Source: Deltaproteobacteria bacterium (GTDB lineage: Bacteria; Desulfobacterota; UBA8473). Taken from it: a DNA stretch of 5,319 bases. Positions within the stretch are counted from its first letter, which is position 1, and every line of letters begins with the position of its first letter. The DNA is taken from contig DAOWME010000208.1 in assembly GCA_030643245.1 (NCBI GenBank), forward strand, positions 1 to 5,319. Reading direction: 5' to 3'. A program made the position numbers and the translations under genes. Below the pieces are notes generated by a model. The model saw nothing but the letters and a program-made list of their open reading frames with translations, was not told where the DNA came from and did no database searches. Positions 5,271-5,319 of this stretch are shown one piece after another.

Positions 5271-5319
5271 ATTCTTGTAATGTTTTACTCCAGATAATGC
5301 GGGACCTTACTTCTCCGTT

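Overview
The window looks like a chromosomal stretch from an anaerobic-type bacterium. It carries five recognisable protein genes in two convergent blocks. The ruvX-mltG pair is a housekeeping arrangement common in Gram-positive and Chloroflexota-like bacteria. The third gene is a large iron-sulfur/flavin reductase of the 2,4-dienoyl-CoA reductase type, often found in anaerobes. The intergenic hairpin family ATTCCC-N8-GGGAAT is dispersed in many sediment and groundwater genomes, and a similar signature (dRS3) is known from Neisseria. I would lean towards Chloroflexota (Dehalococcoidia-like), Desulfobacterota or Firmicutes; the sequence alone does not decide.

Layout. Positions 1-390 are non-coding apart from a possible gene tail at the left edge. 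They hold a 28-bp hairpin repeat and a candidate sigma-70 promoter. The + strand then carries ruvX (391-804, TTG start), mltG (811-1839, 6 nt later) and, after a 97-nt AT-rich spacer, an OYE-type iron-sulfur flavoprotein with a perfect Shine-Dalgarno (1937-3880). Only 3 nt beyond its stop, the - strand block ends. That block is a NadM-like nucleotidyltransferase (3884-4441, read right to left). Upstream of it is a 133-184-nt gap holding a terminal-inverted-repeat element with a second copy of the hairpin repeat inside, then a CDP-alcohol phosphatidyltransferase (4626-5270).

How they fit. RuvX (16S rRNA processing / Holliday-junction nuclease fold) and MltG (glycan-strand termination) are housekeeping and probably co-transcribed. 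The reductase is probably a separate metabolic unit. The nucleotidyltransferase and the CDP-alcohol phosphotransferase are on the same strand. They could activate and transfer a head group, but the nucleotidyltransferase most resembles NMN adenylyltransferases, so a shared pathway is only a hypothesis. Hand counts of sampled lines show a shift from about 35-43% GC in ruvX/mltG to about 60% in the CDP-alcohol phosphotransferase.

The most unusual structure is the 111-bp element at 4498-4608. It has 12-bp perfect (15 of 17 imperfect) terminal inverted repeats around a hairpin. That hairpin's partner copy at 39-66 differs by a compensatory base-pair change. No wholly new protein system is evident.
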